A stretch of 64,000 bases of DNA from Bartonella harrusi. GTDB lineage: Bacteria > Pseudomonadota > Alphaproteobacteria > Rhizobiales > Rhizobiaceae. The notes under the pieces are model-generated. The model searched no databases. It saw only the letters and a program-made list of their open reading frames with translations, and had not been told where the DNA came from. This document shows positions 40,279 to 50,661 of the stretch, one piece after another. Numbering within the stretch: position 1 is the stretch's first letter; every line of letters starts with the position of its first letter. The stretch spans positions 372,001-436,000 of the forward strand of contig NZ_CP101114.1 of NCBI RefSeq assembly GCF_024297065.1, read 5' to 3'. The position numbers and the translations under genes were made by a program.

Positions 40279-41736
40279 ATGAGTCTTTATGATGTAATTG
40301 TGATTGGATCAGGTCCTGGTGGATATGTAACTGCGATTCGTGCGGCGCAATGCGGTTTTAAGACTGCGATTGTTGAGCGTGAACATCTGGGTGGAATTTG
40401 CTTAAATTGGGGCTGTATTCCAACAAAGGCGCTTTTGCGTTCAGCAGAAATGAAGCATTTTTCTGAACATGCGAAGGATTATGGTTTAAAGCTTAATGGT
40501 ACAATCGAAGCAGATGTTAAAGATGTTGTTACACGTTCGCGTGGAGTTTCAGCGCGTTTAAATGCTGGTGTCGGTTTTTTAATGAAAAAAAATAAAATCG
40601 ATATTATTTGGGGTGAAGCAAAGCTTACTAAGGGGGCTAAAGGGAACCAGCTGGCAGAAATTGTGGTTTCCTCTTCATCTAAACCGGTTATGCAACCACA
40701 AAATCCAATCCCTAAAGGAACATTGGGAGAAGGGACTTATCAAGCAAAGCACATCATTATTGCAACTGGAGCACGTCCTCGCTCTCTTCCTAGTATTGAG
40801 CCAGACGGAAAGCTTATTTGGACTTATTTTGAAGCGATGATTCCACAGACAATGCCGAAGTCACTTTTGGTCATGGGATCTGGGGCCATTGGCATTGAAT
40901 TTGCTTCTTTTTATCATGATATGGGAGCGAAGGTTACTGTTGTTGAAATGATGCCTCATATCATGCCAGCTGAAGATGTTGAAATTTCAACCTTTGTTCG
41001 TAAACAGTTGGAGAAAAAAGGTCTTCGCATTCTCATACAGGCAAAAGTAACCAAGGTTGAAAAAGCCTCTGATTCTGTTACCGCACATATTGATGTGAAG
41101 GGTAAGACAGAAACCATTACAGCTGATCGATTGATTTCAGCTGTTGGGGTTCAAGGTAACAGTGAGAATCTTGGGTTAGAAGCATTGGGTATAAAGACCG
41201 ATCGTGGGTGTATTGTAACCGATGAATGGAGTTGGACAGGTATCGAGGGTATCTATGCTATTGGTGATGTTGCTGGTCCTCCTATGTTGGCACATAAAGC
41301 AGAAGAAGAGGGCGTGATATGCATTGAACATCTTGCCGGTTTGGAGAATGTTCATCCACTTGATAAGATGAAGATTCCAGGGTGCACATATTGCACACCG
41401 CAAGTTGCCTCTGTAGGGCTTTCAGAAGCTGCTGCAAAAGAAGCGGGTTATGATATCCGTATTGGCCGTTATTCCTTTTCAGCGAATGGTAAAGCGATTG
41501 CTTTGGGTGAAGATCAAGGATTAGTAAAAACTATTTTTGATAAAAAAACGGGACAGCTTCTTGGTGCACATATGGTAGGAGCAGAGGTAACAGAACTGAT
41601 TCAAGGTTTTGTCATTGCCATGAATCTTGAAACAACTGAGCAAGAATTGATGCATACTGTCTTTCCACATCCGACATTATCGGAAATGATGAAAGAAAGT
41701 GTATTGGATGCATATGGTCAGGTTTTAAATGCTTGA
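40279..41736 (+). CDS. lpdA: Dihydrolipoyl dehydrogenase (E3)
   Basis: This FAD enzyme reoxidises dihydrolipoamide with NAD+. The 485 residues contain the FAD site YDVIVIGSGPGGYVTAIRAA, the redox disulfide Cys41/Cys46 in GGICLNWGCIPTKALL, a second dinucleotide fold (LLVMGSGAIGIEFASFYHDM) and the C-terminal His-Glu pair (HTVFPHPTLSEMM). An insertion of about 25 residues before HIIIATGARPRSLP marks the PDH-linked alphaproteobacterial form. The ATG at 40279 has AAGGGA upstream. The pdhC-lpdA spacer (about 230 bases) holds no gene. Confidence 0.95.
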   Translation: MSLYDVIVIGSGPGGYVTAIRAAQCGFKTAIVEREHLGGICLNWGCIPTKALLRSAEMKHFSEHAKDYGLKLNGTIEADVKDVVTRSRGVSARLNAGVGFLMKKNKIDIIWGEAKLTKGAKGNQLAEIVVSSSSKPVMQPQNPIPKGTLGEGTYQAKHIIIATGARPRSLPSIEPDGKLIWTYFEAMIPQTMPKSLLVMGSGAIGIEFASFYHDMGAKVTVVEMMPHIMPAEDVEISTFVRKQLEKKGLRILIQAKVTKVEKASDSVTAHIDVKGKTETITADRLISAVGVQGNSENLGLEALGIKTDRGCIVTDEWSWTGIEGIYAIGDVAGPPMLAHKAEEEGVICIEHLAGLENVHPLDKMKIPGCTYCTPQVASVGLSEAAAKEAGYDIRIGRYSFSANGKAIALGEDQGLVKTIFDKKTGQLLGAHMVGAEVTELIQGFVIAMNLETTEQELMHTVFPHPTLSEMMKESVLDAYGQVLNA

Positions 41737-41807
41737 TGACGAGAGTGTATGAAAGATTTTGTTTTAATTTTTCATCATTCTTCTATATTGATGGGGCAAA
41801 GGCTTAA

Positions 41808-42770
41808 ATGGTTACGGTTGTTGATAGAGTTACGAATAGACGTTTGCGTCATCCTGAAAAAGCACACCGCCCGGATACAAGCATTCAAAAAAAACCGGAT
41901 TGGATTCGTGTAAAAGCACCAACATCACAGGTCTATAAAGAAACGCATGGCATTGTGCGTGCTCATAAATTAGTGACAGTCTGTGAAGAAGCAGGATGTC
42001 CAAATGTTGGTGAATGTTGGAGCCAGCGGCATGCCAGTTTCATGATTTTAGGTGAAATATGTACGCGCGCTTGTGCGTTTTGCAATGTTGCAACAGGTAT
42101 TCCCCTTGCCATTGATGATAATGAGCCGGAACGTGTAGCGGATGCTGTCGCACAGATGGCTCTAAAACATGTTGTTATTACATCGGTGGATCGTGATGAT
42201 CTTGCTGATGGTGGTGCTGAGCATTTTGCAAAAGTGATTTATGCGATTCGTCGAAAAGCACCAAAGACAACAGTTGAAGTTCTTACACCAGACTTTCGCC
42301 ATAAGGATGGCGCTTTAGAAATTGTTGTTGCTGCTAAGCCTGATGTTTTTAATCATAATTTAGAAACAGTTCCTTCTAAATATTTAAAAGTTCGTCCAGG
42401 AGCACGTTATTTTCATTCAGTTCGGCTATTACAACGTGTTAAAGAACTTGATCCAACAATTTTTACAAAATCAGGAATTATGGTTGGTCTTGGGGAAGAG
42501 CGAAATGAAATTCTTCAATTAATGGATGATTTGCGTTCTGCTGATGTTGACTTTATGACAATAGGGCAATATTTGCAGCCTACGCGAAAGCATCATCCAG
42601 TTATTCGTTTTGTGCCTCCTGAAGAATTTGAGTCTTTTGCTAAAATTGGTAAAGTGAAAGGTTTTTTACATATGGCTTCCAATCCTCTGACGCGTTCATC
42701 TCATCATGCGGGTGATGATTTTGCAATTTTACAAAAAGCACGTGATGAAAAATTTACTTTACAGAGATAA
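41808..42770 (+). CDS. lipA: Lipoyl synthase
   Basis: LipA inserts two sulfurs into octanoyl chains on lipoyl domains, here presumably those of PdhB and PdhC encoded just upstream. The 320-residue radical-SAM protein has both iron-sulfur clusters: the auxiliary set in [13 protein letters not shown] and the radical-SAM set in [13 protein letters not shown]. The C-terminal [10 protein letters not shown] supplies the serine ligand region. It overlaps the next start by one base (TAATG). Confidence 0.97.
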   Translation: MVTVVDRVTNRRLRHPEKAHRPDTSIQKKPDWIRVKAPTSQVYKETHGIVRAHKLVTVCEEAGCPNVGECWSQRHASFMILGEICTRACAFCNVATGIPLAIDDNEPERVADAVAQMALKHVVITSVDRDDLADGGAEHFAKVIYAIRRKAPKTTVEVLTPDFRHKDGALEIVVAAKPDVFNHNLETVPSKYLKVRPGARYFHSVRLLQRVKELDPTIFTKSGIMVGLGEERNEILQLMDDLRSADVDFMTIGQYLQPTRKHHPVIRFVPPEEFESFAKIGKVKGFLHMASNPLTRSSHHAGDDFAILQKARDEKFTLQR

Positions 42771-43234
42771 TGATGCCGACTTTTGCCATACATCGGCAGA
42801 TTGCCCATAGTGCTAGTGAAATGTTTGATCTTGTTTCAGATATCGAGCGTTATCCTGATTTTTTACCAATGTGTGAAGGGTTAATAATACGTTCTCGCAA
42901 AGAATATGGAGAAAAGATCCTGCTTATTGCTGATATGACAGTTGGCTATAAGGTTATCCGAGAAACTTTTACAACCCAAGTCTTTCTTCAGCCAGAAAAA
43001 AATCTTATAGAGGTTCAGTATATTGATGGTCCATTCAAATATCTTGAAAACCGTTGGGCTTTTCATAATATTGAGAAGACCAATGTATGTAGAGTAGAGT
43101 TTTTTATTGATTATGAATTTAAAAGCAAAATGCTTGGCTTAGTGATGGGCTCGATGTTTGATATTGCTTTTCATAAGTTTACCGATGCTTTTGAAATGCG
43201 TGCGCATCAAATTTATGGATATCCGGCAACATAA
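42770..43234 (+). CDS. COQ10/RatA-type START-domain protein
   Basis: The 154-residue protein is a polyketide-cyclase/START fold with IAHSASEMFDLVSDIERYPD at the start, FLPMCEGLIIRSR, and a final long helix LGLVMGSMFDIAFHKFTDAF. It belongs with mitochondrial COQ10 and bacterial RatA proteins, which bind ubiquinone or a similar lipid. The 'toxin' name used in some databases comes from E. coli RatA; I see no antitoxin partner here. The ATG overlaps the lipA stop, so the two are translationally linked. ATG 42773 is an equally good start. Confidence 0.85.
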   Translation: MMPTFAIHRQIAHSASEMFDLVSDIERYPDFLPMCEGLIIRSRKEYGEKILLIADMTVGYKVIRETFTTQVFLQPEKNLIEVQYIDGPFKYLENRWAFHNIEKTNVCRVEFFIDYEFKSKMLGLVMGSMFDIAFHKFTDAFEMRAHQIYGYPAT

Positions 43235-43325
43235 TTTATTTAATTGATGTTTTTAGACAACATTGATCGGAAGTCACGGGTCATCATTGTGATGGCATGA
43301 AATTTTAAAATCGGATAAGAAAATG

Positions 43326-43814
43326 CTATCCAAGAGATTGCAAAATCATTTTCAAAGCATTTTCAACAGCGGCATAGCGGATAGCGTTACGATCAAGATT
43401 TCCAAAATGTATCTCTTTATGCAAGGGTTTATAATTTTTGTAAGCCACAGCAAAATGCACAAGTCCTACAGGTTTATTGAGACATGCTCCTCTTGGTCCA
43501 GCAATTCCTGTTACAGAAACGGCAATGCCAGCACGTGAATATTTTAATCCACCCTCAGCCATTGCAAGAGCCACTTCTTTTGAAACAGCACCGTACGTTT
43601 TTATCAGTTCAGCACATACGCCAACGAGGCGTGTTTTCGCCTCGTTTGAATAAACGACAAATCCACAGTCGAGAACATCTGATGATCCTGCAATATTGGT
43701 AAGATTTGCAGCAATGAGGCCCCCTGTACAAGATTCGACAGTCGTTAAGAGTAAACTTTTTTGCCGACAAGCTGTCAGAACGTCACGTGCTTGTTTTTCA
43801 CAAGAATCTGTCAT
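43326..43814 (-). CDS. pncC: Nicotinamide-nucleotide amidohydrolase, CinA C-terminal type
   Basis: The 162-residue protein is a stand-alone CinA-C domain that deamidates nicotinamide mononucleotide to nicotinate mononucleotide in NAD recycling. Family blocks: [37 protein letters not shown] and [10 protein letters not shown]. The N-terminal domain of long CinA is absent, as usual in alphaproteobacteria. Its ATG overlaps the ispDF stop (ATGA), so it is co-translated with ispDF. Confidence 0.9.
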   Translation of the reverse strand: MTDSCEKQARDVLTACRQKSLLLTTVESCTGGLIAANLTNIAGSSDVLDCGFVVYSNEAKTRLVGVCAELIKTYGAVSKEVALAMAEGGLKYSRAGIAVSVTGIAGPRGACLNKPVGLVHFAVAYKNYKPLHKEIHFGNLDRNAIRYAAVENALKMILQSLG

Positions 43815-45004
43815 TTTGGAATTTCCCCTGGATAAAGGATGTTTGCTGTTGCTAAAGCCGCAATGCCTTCACCACGACCAATAAATCCGAGTTTTTCGTT
43901 TGTTGTTGCTTTGATGGAGATTCGATCGGATGAAATTTTAAGTATTTTCATAAGATTTTCTATCATTTGATGACGATAGGGGCCGATTTTGGGTTCTTCG
44001 GCGATCAGTGTGATATCAACATTGGCAATGCGTCCTTCTGCTTGTTTAATAATATCAAGAGCATGACGCAGAAAAATTTCTGAAGAGGCATTTTTCCATT
44101 GAGGATTAGAGGGGGGAAAATGTGTGCCGATGTCTCCTGCTCCTTGAGTAGCTAGAAGAGCATCGGTTAATGCATGAAAAGCAACATCAGCATCGGAGTG
44201 TCCATTGAATTTTTTATGAAAAGGAATTTTGAGACCGCATAACGTAAGAGAAGATCCTTCTTCAAAAGAGTGAACATCATAACCATTGCCAGTACGGATA
44301 TCAGGAAATATTTGCATGTTTTTTTGGAGATATAAATGTGCAGTCTTAAAATCTTCACGCCATGTAATTTTTATGTTGTTAGGATCCCCTGGAACAGTCC
44401 GTATAGGAATCCCAAACCATTCGGCAATTGCACAGTCATCTGTAAATTCTTGTCTACAAGCTTGCCTTGCCTTTTCATGAGCGGCTAGGATGTCTTCAAA
44501 GGGAAAACATTGTGGAGTTTGGGCCATATAAAGATGGGTGCGTGTAATTGTTTCTAAAACATAACCTGTGTTCTTTACACGTTTGAGGGTATCCGATACG
44601 GGAAGAACAGGGAGAACACCTTCTTGAGGACTGAGAGTGATATGAATTTTCTCGAGGAGTTGGTTGTCGATAAAAGGGCGAGCACCATCATGAATATGAA
44701 CATATTGGGGCTTAAACTTTTTAAGTGCGTGAAGTCCATGTAAGGTGGATATTTGACGTGTATTCCCTCCTTCAACAAGAATGAGATGGTCTTTAAAATC
44801 AGCGATGGCTTGCTTACAGATTTGGTGGTCTTCTGGATGAATAACAAGAATAATCGTTGTAATTGCTGGATTTTGTAAAAAACAACGCACGGTATGACAA
44901 ATAACCGGCTCTTGTCCTAGAAGGCGATATTGTTTGGGAATTTTTTGTGGAGATCCTGCTCTTTCGCCACGTCCAGCGGCTAATATTATCGCTGCAATAG
45001 AAAT
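43811..45004 (-). CDS. ispDF: Bifunctional IspD/IspF of the non-mevalonate isoprenoid pathway
   Basis: The fused enzyme makes CDP-methylerythritol and then 2-C-methylerythritol 2,4-cyclodiphosphate. The IspD half begins [20 protein letters not shown] (nucleotide-binding loop) and includes [11 protein letters not shown]; the IspF half begins at [13 protein letters not shown], with [17 protein letters not shown] later. No ATG, GTG or TTG precedes the essential IspD loop. The only plausible initiator is ATT at 45002-45004, seven bases after AGGAG, giving 397 residues. Starting at the first ATG (44890) would delete the active-site loop. Confidence 0.88.
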   Translation of the reverse strand: MSIAAIILAAGRGERAGSPQKIPKQYRLLGQEPVICHTVRCFLQNPAITTIILVIHPEDHQICKQAIADFKDHLILVEGGNTRQISTLHGLHALKKFKPQYVHIHDGARPFIDNQLLEKIHITLSPQEGVLPVLPVSDTLKRVKNTGYVLETITRTHLYMAQTPQCFPFEDILAAHEKARQACRQEFTDDCAIAEWFGIPIRTVPGDPNNIKITWREDFKTAHLYLQKNMQIFPDIRTGNGYDVHSFEEGSSLTLCGLKIPFHKKFNGHSDADVAFHALTDALLATQGAGDIGTHFPPSNPQWKNASSEIFLRHALDIIKQAEGRIANVDITLIAEEPKIGPYRHQMIENLMKILKISSDRISIKATTNEKLGFIGRGEGIAALATANILYPGEIPK

Positions 45005-45027
45005 ATTTGATCTCCTTTTATATTACT

Positions 45028-45474
45028 TTAATTCACTGTTTTATGAGCATCCAATTTAAATTGATTTTGGAATTTTTTTCGTTTTAGATCAGCAAGAGAT
45101 ATCATGGATAAGACATCAAAAAAAGCATTTAATGCTTTTTGAAGGGCAGTATTTAAACCACAAAAATCGATCAATGGGCAATTCGATTCTGCGGTATCAA
45201 AGCATTCTGCCATAGAGAAATTATCTTCTGTTACTTTCACGACATCAGCGATTGAAATCTCTGTTGCGGGTTTAGCCAATTTAACGCCTCCATTGCGTCC
45301 ACGTACTGTTTGTATAAACCCTGCTTCAACAAGCGGTTGAAGTATTTTAAATAAAAAAAGTTCGGAGACGGCATATGCTTTGGCTATTTCTGGAACACGA
45401 CTAAGAGTCTCTTGATTATCTGCACAATACATGAGCATTCTAAGCGCATAATTTGTCTGTTTGGTTAACCGCAT
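45028..45474 (-). CDS. rirA: Rrf2-family iron-sulfur regulator RirA
   Basis: RirA is the iron-responsive repressor of Rhizobiales. The 148 residues start MRLTKQTNYALRMLMYCADN and have the winged helix with SELFLFKILQPLVEAGFIQT and VRGRNGGVKLAKP. The Fe-S ligand cysteines are Cys91, Cys99 and Cys105 in AECFDTAESNCPLIDFCGLN, the RirA spacing. RirA usually represses iron uptake genes under iron sufficiency; none is in this window. GGAGAT lies upstream of the ATG. It sits immediately upstream of ispDF on the same strand, with 23 bases between them. Confidence 0.9.
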   Translation of the reverse strand: MRLTKQTNYALRMLMYCADNQETLSRVPEIAKAYAVSELFLFKILQPLVEAGFIQTVRGRNGGVKLAKPATEISIADVVKVTEDNFSMAECFDTAESNCPLIDFCGLNTALQKALNAFFDVLSMISLADLKRKKFQNQFKLDAHKTVN

Positions 45475-45644
45475 TTCATCTCCTTATAAATTATCACCAC
45501 AGGTGTTTCATTTTAAAGATATTTTCAAAATGTAGAAGTTCTTTCTTTATTTGCTAGATTGCTCCATTTTAAATGTGGCATTGCTATTGTCAACTTTTGT
45601 CACAAGAGGTTATATGGAGTAATGGGATAAGGGTATGTAAGCGC

Positions 45645-47912
45645 ATGATGAAGACAACATCTGTAACGAGTCTCCAAGATATAGAGCAAAATACCTCTAG
45701 TGATGAGTTGTATCACCTAAGTAAGATGTATATCTTTTTAGGGATAACAATTATTGTATTGGCTTTGCTAACAGCGTCTGTTTCTTTTATCATTCTTATT
45801 GGATTAACGCCTGTTGTTCCTAGTAGAACTGTAACTCTTATACTTATAGGGATTAATAGTGTTTGGATTTTAGGGCTTGTGATCATTGTTTTTTATGAGA
45901 TGATCCCTATCATTCGTGCGTGGCGTTCAAGGCGTGCTGGTTCTCGTCTTCATGTTCGCCTGATTTCATTGTTTGCACTTGTCGCAACAATGCCGGCTGT
46001 TGCGGTTGCTCTTGTATCGGGGCCTGCACTGAATTTAGGGCTTGATCGATGGTTTGATACAACAACGCGGCAAATTGTAGGTTCTTCTATCGATTTAGCA
46101 AATGCTTATGCGGATGAAATGCTACAAAATTTGAAAAATTTATCCTATGCTATGGCATTTGCACTTGATAATAAAAGGCTTTTAGAACGTAATCCATCTG
46201 AATATAGGATGCAACTGACACGTCACGCTATAGGACGCAATCTACGTGGTGCATTTTTATTAAGTTCTAGCGGAACTGTTTTTATATCCAGTGATCTTGG
46301 TGATGAAGATAAACTTCCGATTCCTCCTTCCAATCTTATTGAACGTGCAACCAGTGCGAGGCCATTTTCTTTTCAACCGGGGGTTCATGATTATTTTGGC
46401 ATTGTTTTAAAATTTTCCAATATTCCAAACACATTTTTGTATTTGGTGCGCGATGTTGATAAAGAAGTTCTCTCTGCTTTACGTTTGACGGAAATCAATA
46501 CGGATCGTTATCGCGATTTAAATGAAAATCGCCTTCTTACACAAATAGCATTTGGTATGCTTTATCTATGTCTTTTTTTTAGTTTATTCTTATCAGCTAT
46601 TTGGGCTGGTATTGCTGTTGCTGATCGTTTAGTGCGCCCTATTCGTCGTCTCATTAGTGCTGCTGATGATGTCGCTTTAGGGAATATGGAAGTTTTTGTG
46701 CCAGTACGTGCGAAAGATGGGGATATTGGACAATTATCGAAAACTTTTAATTATATGGTCAGTGAACTGAAAAATCGACGCAATGAGTTGATTGCAGTTC
46801 GCGATCAAATTGATGAAAGACGACGCTTTTCTGAAGCTGTTTTATCTGGTGTAACAGCAGGGGTAGCTGGTATTGATGATAATGGTGATATTACAATTAT
46901 CAATCGGTCTCTGGAAACGATGTTTGGTATTCGCTCTAAACATGTTATTGGTTATAGTCTTTTATCGTTAAGCGGTGAAATTTGGCAGGTTTTTCAATCT
47001 GCGCGTTCACTAGATCGTAAGAATCATCGAGAGCAGGTTACTTTAAACGTAGCCGGACAAGAGCGCGTTTATAATATACAAATTACAATGGAAGAAGATG
47101 ACGGGCAGGGGCAATCTTGGGTTTTAACGATTGATGATATTACAGACCTTGTAGCAGCACAACGGACATCAGCGTGGGCAGATATTGCGCGGCGTATTGC
47201 ACACGAAATCAAGAATCCGCTTACACCTATTCAATTATCAGCTGAACGTATTCGCAAACGTTACAACAAAGTGATTACGCAAGATCGAGAGGTCTTTGAG
47301 CGATGTATTGATACGATTATTCGACAGGTTGGAGATATTGGGCGTATGGTTGATGAGTTTTCTTCTTTTGCGCGTATGCCTAAACCGCAAATCAATCTTT
47401 TAGATATACGTGGATTGCTACGAGAGGCATGTTTCTTGATAGAAGTTACGCGACATGATATTCACTTTGAGCAGGATTTGGGAAGTGTACCGCTTGTGGG
47501 TGCTTTTGATAATCGTCTGATTGTACAAGCTTTTTGCAATGTTATCAAAAACGCGAGCGAATCTATAGATTCGGTTATGCGAGAAGAGAATATTCATGGT
47601 CATATTCTTATACGTTCTTATTTTAAAGACGAATGTGTGATTGTAGATGTTATTGATAATGGTAAAGGGCTTCCTAAAGAGCAGAGACAAAAAATATTAG
47701 AGCCCTATATCACAACGCGGGAAAAGGGAACCGGTCTTGGGTTAGCCATTGTGCGCAAAGTTATAGAAGATCATGGTGGTTCCATGGAGTTGCATGATGC
47801 ACCGGAGAGCTTTTATGAAGGTCGAGGTGCAATGATCCGTTTGATATTTCCGGCAGATGGAGGTAAGCAGGAAAATGTTATACAAGCTACAAGTCATAAG
47901 ATAGGGGAATAG
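45645..47912 (+). CDS. ntrY: Sensor histidine kinase NtrY
   Basis: NtrY is the membrane kinase of the NtrYX nitrogen/redox system. The 755 residues have several N-terminal membrane segments (MYIFLGITIIVLALLTASVS onward), a large periplasmic or cavity region, a membrane span at about 295-320, HAMP, a PAS domain (SGVTAGVAGIDDNGDITIIN), the phosphoacceptor His520 in RRIAHEIKNPLTPIQLSAE, and the ATPase with NGKGLPKEQRQ and GTGLGLAIVRKV. I choose the ATG at 45645 (AAGGG upstream); the ATG at 45573 adds 24 unlikely residues. ntrX follows at one base from its stop. Confidence 0.93.
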   Translation: MMKTTSVTSLQDIEQNTSSDELYHLSKMYIFLGITIIVLALLTASVSFIILIGLTPVVPSRTVTLILIGINSVWILGLVIIVFYEMIPIIRAWRSRRAGSRLHVRLISLFALVATMPAVAVALVSGPALNLGLDRWFDTTTRQIVGSSIDLANAYADEMLQNLKNLSYAMAFALDNKRLLERNPSEYRMQLTRHAIGRNLRGAFLLSSSGTVFISSDLGDEDKLPIPPSNLIERATSARPFSFQPGVHDYFGIVLKFSNIPNTFLYLVRDVDKEVLSALRLTEINTDRYRDLNENRLLTQIAFGMLYLCLFFSLFLSAIWAGIAVADRLVRPIRRLISAADDVALGNMEVFVPVRAKDGDIGQLSKTFNYMVSELKNRRNELIAVRDQIDERRRFSEAVLSGVTAGVAGIDDNGDITIINRSLETMFGIRSKHVIGYSLLSLSGEIWQVFQSARSLDRKNHREQVTLNVAGQERVYNIQITMEEDDGQGQSWVLTIDDITDLVAAQRTSAWADIARRIAHEIKNPLTPIQLSAERIRKRYNKVITQDREVFERCIDTIIRQVGDIGRMVDEFSSFARMPKPQINLLDIRGLLREACFLIEVTRHDIHFEQDLGSVPLVGAFDNRLIVQAFCNVIKNASESIDSVMREENIHGHILIRSYFKDECVIVDVIDNGKGLPKEQRQKILEPYITTREKGTGLGLAIVRKVIEDHGGSMELHDAPESFYEGRGAMIRLIFPADGGKQENVIQATSHKIGE

Positions 47913-47913
47913 A

Positions 47914-49272
47914 ATGGTGTCAGATATCTTAATTGTTGATGATGAAGCAGATATTCGTGAGCTTGTTGCTGGTATTTTGGATGATGAAGGCTATGAGACA
48001 CGTGTTGCTTGTAACTCTGACGAAGCCTTAGCACAAATTGGTGAACGTATTCCAAAGCTTATTTTTTTAGATATTTGGTTACAAGGAAGTCGTCTTGATG
48101 GCTTGGCTCTTCTTGATGAAATTAAAACGCGTTATCCTTCTCTTCCAGTTGTTATGATTTCTGGTCATGGTAATATTGAGACGGCTGTTTCTGCTATAAA
48201 ACGAGGGGCGTATGATTTCATTGAAAAGCCTTTTAAAGCTGATCGACTTGTCTTGGTTGCAGAACGGACTCTTGAAAATTCAAATTTAAAACGTGAGCTT
48301 TTAGAATTACGAAAACGCTCACATGAAACATTAGAACTGTTGGGAAAATCGACAGCTATAAAACATTTGCAGCAAATTATAGAAAAAGTTGCACCAACTA
48401 ATAGTCGCATCATGATTACGGGTCCGTCAGGAGCGGGAAAAGAGATGGTTGCACGTGCGATTCACGCGCTTTCGACGCGTTCGAATGGGCCATTTGTGAC
48501 AATCAATGCTGCAACGATCACTCCGGAAAGAATGGAAATAGAATTGTTTGGCAGCGAAATAGAGGGGGAAGAGCGTAAAATTGGTGCATTAGAAGAAGCA
48601 CATGGCGGAATATTATATCTTGATGAAATTGCTGATATGCCACGTGAGACTCAAGGTAAAATTCTTCGTGTATTGACGGGACAAACATTTGAGAGGGTTG
48701 GTGGTACAAAACGCGTCAAGGTAGATGTTCGTATTATTTCCTCAACAGCACAAAATCTTGAAAATCTCATTTCTGACGGTCGTTTTAGGGAGGATCTTTT
48801 TCATCGTCTTTCGGTTGTTCCCATTGCTGTTCCACCACTGTCAGCGCGTCGTGAAGACATTCCAGAACTTGTGCGGCATTTTGTTAAAACAATATCACAG
48901 CAGGTTGGTATTAAACCTCGTGAAATTAGTGATGATGTTATCGCTATTTTACAAACACATGCTTGGCCGGGGAATGTACGGCAATTACGCAACAACATTG
49001 AGCGTCTTCTCATTCTTGTTCGTGATGGTGATGGTCCAATAACAGCAGAGTTTCTTCCTAGTGAAGTGAGTGATTCTTTACCGCGCATTCAAATGGATGC
49101 AGATGAGAGCATAATGGATTTACCATTACGTGAAGCACGGGAATTATTTGAAAAGAGATATTTAGAGGCGCAAATTGGACGTTTGGGTGGAAATATATCA
49201 CGGACAGCCGAATTTATAGGTATGGAGCGTTCAGCTTTGCATCGTAAGCTTAAAGCGCTTGGAGTTTCTTAA
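47914..49272 (+). CDS. ntrX: Response regulator NtrX
   Basis: NtrX has 452 residues: a receiver domain (DILIVDDEADIRELV; phosphoacceptor Asp53 in LIFLDIWLQG), an AAA+ domain (GPSGAGKEMVARAIHALSTR, LYLDEIADMPRETQGKILRV) and a Fis-type helix-turn-helix at the end (NISRTAEFIGMERSALHRKL). The sigma-54 contact motif GAFTGA is missing; the region reads GSEIEGEERKIGALEEA instead. This is usual for NtrX of this lineage and suggests it does not act through RpoN. It overlaps or abuts ntrY and the two form an operon with trkA. Confidence 0.94.
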   Translation: MVSDILIVDDEADIRELVAGILDDEGYETRVACNSDEALAQIGERIPKLIFLDIWLQGSRLDGLALLDEIKTRYPSLPVVMISGHGNIETAVSAIKRGAYDFIEKPFKADRLVLVAERTLENSNLKRELLELRKRSHETLELLGKSTAIKHLQQIIEKVAPTNSRIMITGPSGAGKEMVARAIHALSTRSNGPFVTINAATITPERMEIELFGSEIEGEERKIGALEEAHGGILYLDEIADMPRETQGKILRVLTGQTFERVGGTKRVKVDVRIISSTAQNLENLISDGRFREDLFHRLSVVPIAVPPLSARREDIPELVRHFVKTISQQVGIKPREISDDVIAILQTHAWPGNVRQLRNNIERLLILVRDGDGPITAEFLPSEVSDSLPRIQMDADESIMDLPLREARELFEKRYLEAQIGRLGGNISRTAEFIGMERSALHRKLKALGVS

Positions 49273-49276
49273 AGTT

Positions 49277-50653
49277 ATGCGTGTTATTATTTGTGGAGCA
49301 GGACAGGTTGGTTATGGAATAGCAGAGCGTCTTTCTGCTGATAATCACGATGTCACTGTTATTGATATCGAAACGAGATTGATTGAAAAAATTCGCGATA
49401 CATTAGATGTGAGAGGTTTTGTTGGTCACGGTTCACGGCCTGAAGTCCTTTTGGAAGCCGATGCAGACAAAGCGGATATGTTGATTGCAGTCACTTTATT
49501 TGATGAGGTCAATATGGTTGCTTGCCAAGTAGCACACTCATTATTTAATGTTCCAACAAAAATAGCACGTATTCGCTCACAATCTTATTTAGAACCGCGT
49601 TATAAGAAACTTTTTTCTAGAGAGAATATTCCCATTGATGTGGTCATTTCGCCAGAAGTTGAAGTTGGGGAAATGGTTTTACGTCGTATTGCTTTACCTG
49701 GAGCAATAGATGTCCTTTATTTTTGTAATGATGATATTGTTGCGTTAGCTTTGGAATGTATGGAAGATTGTCCAGTTATTAATACACCTTTGCGTCAATT
49801 AACGGAGCTTTTTCCAGATCTTCGCACGACAGTCACCGCTATTAAACGTGGGTCAGAATTATTGGTTGCACACTCACAGACACAATTACGTGTTGGCGAT
49901 GTGACCTATCTTGTCGTTGCGCGTGATCAGATGCGTCGAGCAGTTGGGCTTTTTGGTCATAAAGAACAAGATGCTCATCGTATGATTATTGCAGGAGGCG
50001 GTCACATAGGTCTTTATGTTGCGCAGGCTATTGAAAAGCGTCTTCATAAATTAAAATTGAAGATTATAGAGTCGCATAGAGAGAGAGCGTTAACAATTGC
50101 TGATCAGCTTGAAAAAACCACCGTTTTATATGGCAATGTGTTAGATCCAGTGATTCTTCAAGATGCTGGAATTAATCAAGCCGATTTAATGATCACCTTG
50201 ACCAATCAAGACCAAGTCAATCTCTTAAGTGCTATTATTGCTAAAAGACTAGGGTGCAAAGCCAATATGGTTTTGATCAATAATGTTGCTTACCAAGAAT
50301 TTAGCCGCGCAGTTGGTGTGGATGCATATCTTAATCCACATAGTGTGACGATATCAAGAATTTTGCAACAAATGCGCCGAGGTCGTATTCGTGCTGTTCA
50401 TTCGGTTTTTAATGGGAGGGCAGAAATTATTGAGGCTGAAGTGATGCAAACATCTTCATTGGTTGGTAAGTCATTATCAGAGCTAGGTTTATCAAATGGT
50501 TTGAGAATTGGTGCAATTTATCGCAATAAAACAATTATTCAGCTTTCAGCAGATACGCGTATTTTGTCTGGTGATCGGATAGTCATTTTTGCTCTTTCTG
50601 AGCATGTTCGTGATGTTGAGCAGCTGTTTCGGGTCAGTTTAGAATATTTTTGA
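49277..50653 (+). CDS. trkA: Trk potassium uptake regulator TrkA
   Basis: TrkA is the cytosolic NAD-binding regulator of the TrkH/TrkG potassium channel. The 458 residues contain two RCK modules: the first starts MRVIICGAGQVGYGIAERLS, the second RMIIAGGGHIGLYVAQAIEK, each followed by a TrkA-C domain (EVMQTSSLVGKSLSELGLS near the end). It begins 4 bases after the ntrX stop. An in-frame start at 49259 would overlap ntrX and is not needed. The usual hfq and hflX do not follow; a broken glycosyltransferase does. Confidence 0.95.
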   Translation: MRVIICGAGQVGYGIAERLSADNHDVTVIDIETRLIEKIRDTLDVRGFVGHGSRPEVLLEADADKADMLIAVTLFDEVNMVACQVAHSLFNVPTKIARIRSQSYLEPRYKKLFSRENIPIDVVISPEVEVGEMVLRRIALPGAIDVLYFCNDDIVALALECMEDCPVINTPLRQLTELFPDLRTTVTAIKRGSELLVAHSQTQLRVGDVTYLVVARDQMRRAVGLFGHKEQDAHRMIIAGGGHIGLYVAQAIEKRLHKLKLKIIESHRERALTIADQLEKTTVLYGNVLDPVILQDAGINQADLMITLTNQDQVNLLSAIIAKRLGCKANMVLINNVAYQEFSRAVGVDAYLNPHSVTISRILQQMRRGRIRAVHSVFNGRAEIIEAEVMQTSSLVGKSLSELGLSNGLRIGAIYRNKTIIQLSADTRILSGDRIVIFALSEHVRDVEQLFRVSLEYF

Positions 50654-50661
50654 TATATTTT

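Noticed and set aside
42770..43234. Toxin of a toxin-antitoxin pair (RatA)
   Set aside because: No antitoxin gene adjoins it, it is translationally coupled to lipA, and the fold matches COQ10 lipid-binding proteins.
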